The notes beneath the pieces are model-generated. The model saw only the letters and a list, made by a program, of their open reading frames with translations, made no database searches and was not told the DNA's origin. The position numbers were made by a program, and so were the translations under genes. From the NCBI GenBank assembly GCA_017446125.1, contig JAFSRL010000073.1, positions 1 to 5,324 of the forward strand: a stretch of DNA of 5,324 nucleotides. Reading direction: 5' to 3'. Shown here one piece after another: positions 4,207-5,324 of this stretch. Each line of letters begins with the position of its first letter. Position 1 is the stretch's first letter. The DNA is from Lachnospiraceae bacterium (GTDB lineage Bacteria; Bacillota; Clostridia; Lachnospirales; Lachnospiraceae).

Positions 4207-5261
4207 GTCCGCTTCAACCCATCCTGTAAAATCGTCTCACACAAGTCTTCAAACGAGATGCCGACCGCCGCAGCTTCCTGCGGTACCAGTGAGGTTCCCG
4301 TCATGCCGGGCAGCGTGTTGACTTCCAAAAAGATCACCCTGTCGTCCGGCGTGATAATGAAGTCGGAACGCGAGTAGGTGTGCAGGAAAAGCGCGTCATG
4401 CACCTTCAACGCAATCTCCCCCATCTTCTTTTCGTTTTCCGGTGACGTGCGTCCGGGGCAATATTCGTCCGAGGCGCCGGTCGCGTATTTATTTTCGTAA
4501 TTGTAAAACAAAGTCTTTGGCACGATCTCAACGGAAGGAAGCGCCCTGCCGCACAGCACCGCGCAGGTAAACTCGCCGCCCTCGATGTACTCCTCGACAA
4601 GAATCGTGTCGGAAATCGCGATGCACGCTTCGAGTGCCGGCACCAGCTCCTCCTCCTCATGCACGATGTAAACACCTAACGACGATCCCGCGCACGGTGT
4701 CTTCACCACGCAAGGAATGGGTGTCTCACGCGCGATGCGGTTTAAGTCGTCCTTTGTCACAAAGCGGTAAACCTGATCGTGCGCCATGGGGATGTTCGCC
4801 GGCTGCAACATCTGCTTGGTCAGGATTTTATCCATCGCGATTGCGCTGCCCGTGTAGCCGGAGCCCGTGTACTTGATATCAAGCATGTCAAAGGTTGCCT
4901 GCACGCGGCCGTCCTCGCCGTTCGCGCCGTGCAATGCAACGAAGACGATGTCCGCTTCGCGGCACAGGAAAAGAACCTTCGGGCCAAAGAGTGCCCCGGA
5001 CTGATCCTTACGCGATGCGCGGACCTCGTTTAAATCCGGCGGCGTTCCGTCAAAGACCACCTCCTCGATGGGCGGTAAGTCTTCAAAGAGTTTTTCCGGA
5101 TGCGCTTCATAGGCTTCGCCGTAGGGCTCGATACCCAAAAAAAGATCGACTAAGATTGCCTGATGTCCCTTGTCCCTTAAGGCCTCGCATACGCGCGTGC
5201 CGGAGGCAAGAGAAATCTTGCGCTCACTGCTTAAGCCGCCATACAACACTACTACTTTCAT
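4203..5261 (-). CDS. ddl: D-alanine--D-alanine ligase
   Basis: Cytoplasmic ATP-grasp ligase joining two D-alanines into the dipeptide that MurF, encoded just downstream, attaches to the peptidoglycan precursor. The 352-residue length is normal. Motifs in order: GGLSSERKISLASG (8-21, E13), HGANGEDGRVQA (111-122), YTGSG (131-135), AMDK (142-145), VVKTPCAGSSLGV (185-197, ATP-binding lysine K187 and Ser-rich loop), EEYIEGGEF (223-231), the omega-loop FYNYENKY (252-259) and DFIITPDDRVIFLEVNTLPG (300-319), with the metal-binding Glu/Asn of LEVN. The NKY tyrosine fits a D-Ala-D-Ala rather than a D-Ala-D-lactate enzyme. Small departures from the usual motifs are VKT for VKP and GGE for GRE. Start ATG 5261 has GAAAGGAG (5276-5269) seven bases upstream. 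It is the first gene of a two-gene unit in this window. Confidence 0.98.
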   Translation of the reverse strand: MKVVVLYGGLSSERKISLASGTRVCEALRDKGHQAILVDLFLGIEPYGEAYEAHPEKLFEDLPPIEEVVFDGTPPDLNEVRASRKDQSGALFGPKVLFLCREADIVFVALHGANGEDGRVQATFDMLDIKYTGSGYTGSAIAMDKILTKQMLQPANIPMAHDQVYRFVTKDDLNRIARETPIPCVVKTPCAGSSLGVYIVHEEEELVPALEACIAISDTILVEEYIEGGEFTCAVLCGRALPSVEIVPKTLFYNYENKYATGASDEYCPGRTSPENEKKMGEIALKVHDALFLHTYSRSDFIITPDDRVIFLEVNTLPGMTGTSLVPQEAAAVGISFEDLCETILQDGLKRT

Positions 5262-5281
5262 GAAACTTCTCCTTTCAAAAG

Positions 5282-5310
5282 TGAGTCAGGGGGACGGGTA
5301 AAGTGACTCA
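5282..5310. repeat. Short inverted repeat upstream of ddl
   Basis: TGAGTCA (5282-5288) and TGACTCA (5304-5310) are perfect reverse complements around a 15-base loop rich in G on the plus strand (GGGGGACGGGT). Read toward ddl, the hairpin ends five bases before its ribosome binding site and is followed by CTTTT. It could be a weak terminator of an upstream gene, a leader structure of ddl, or one copy of a dispersed palindromic repeat. No ddl promoter is seen in the 48 bases before the window ends. Confidence 0.55.
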
Positions 5311-5324
5311 ATTTCTTTAAAATG

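Noticed and set aside
3326..4377. Plus-strand open frames of 218 and 233 codons across murF
   Set aside because: They are shadows of murF, which carries all expected Mur-ligase motifs on the minus strand; their products resemble nothing.

Overview
The window looks like a chromosomal segment of a low-to-mid GC Firmicute, most likely a member of the Clostridia close to Lachnospiraceae. The reasons are the strong AGGAG-type ribosome binding sites, the ddl-murF cell-wall operon, and a C-terminal cysteine/histidine domain of the 'YVLNTN...C..C' type that I associate with Clostridia. The taxonomic call is inference. By eye the right half (ddl-murF) is richer in G+C than the left half, which reads as an accessory region.

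Layout. At 1-1249 a secreted ComEC-like metallo-beta-lactamase-fold hydrolase runs rightward, directly behind an intrinsic terminator hairpin. Converging on it, with one base between the stop codons, is a leftward gene (1247-2152) for a membrane-anchored protein with a long repeat-built coiled coil. Both proteins end in the same type of putative zinc-binding domain (HxxxC...CxxC), predicted to lie outside the membrane in both. The terminator of the leftward gene is a perfect 12-bp hairpin embedded in the coding sequence of the hydrolase's zinc domain. The 5' end of the leftward gene appears frameshifted at a run of seven T. A small Cro/C1-type regulator (2262-2471) is divergent from it.

Region 2472-2814 carries no ordinary gene but is dense in signal. 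It encodes a 27-residue hydrophobic peptide (2612-2695) resembling TxpA/BsrG-type 'holin-like' toxins, with its ribosome binding site partly locked in a hairpin. It also has a convergent leftward promoter and a 10-bp hairpin followed by a U-rich stretch. The loop of that hairpin on the antisense strand is a 10-nt perfect complement of the toxin ribosome binding site. The initiation regions of the two RNAs share the 10-mer GAGCCGAAGA as an inverted repeat. I interpret this as a type I toxin-antitoxin locus; it is the most interesting part of the window.

Region 2815-5261 holds murF and ddl on the minus strand, ddl first, overlapping by 4 bases (ATGA). They make D-Ala-D-Ala and then attach it to the UDP-MurNAc-tripeptide in peptidoglycan precursor synthesis. 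The putative antitoxin promoter begins inside the last codons of murF. Upstream of ddl the window ends in a short inverted repeat.
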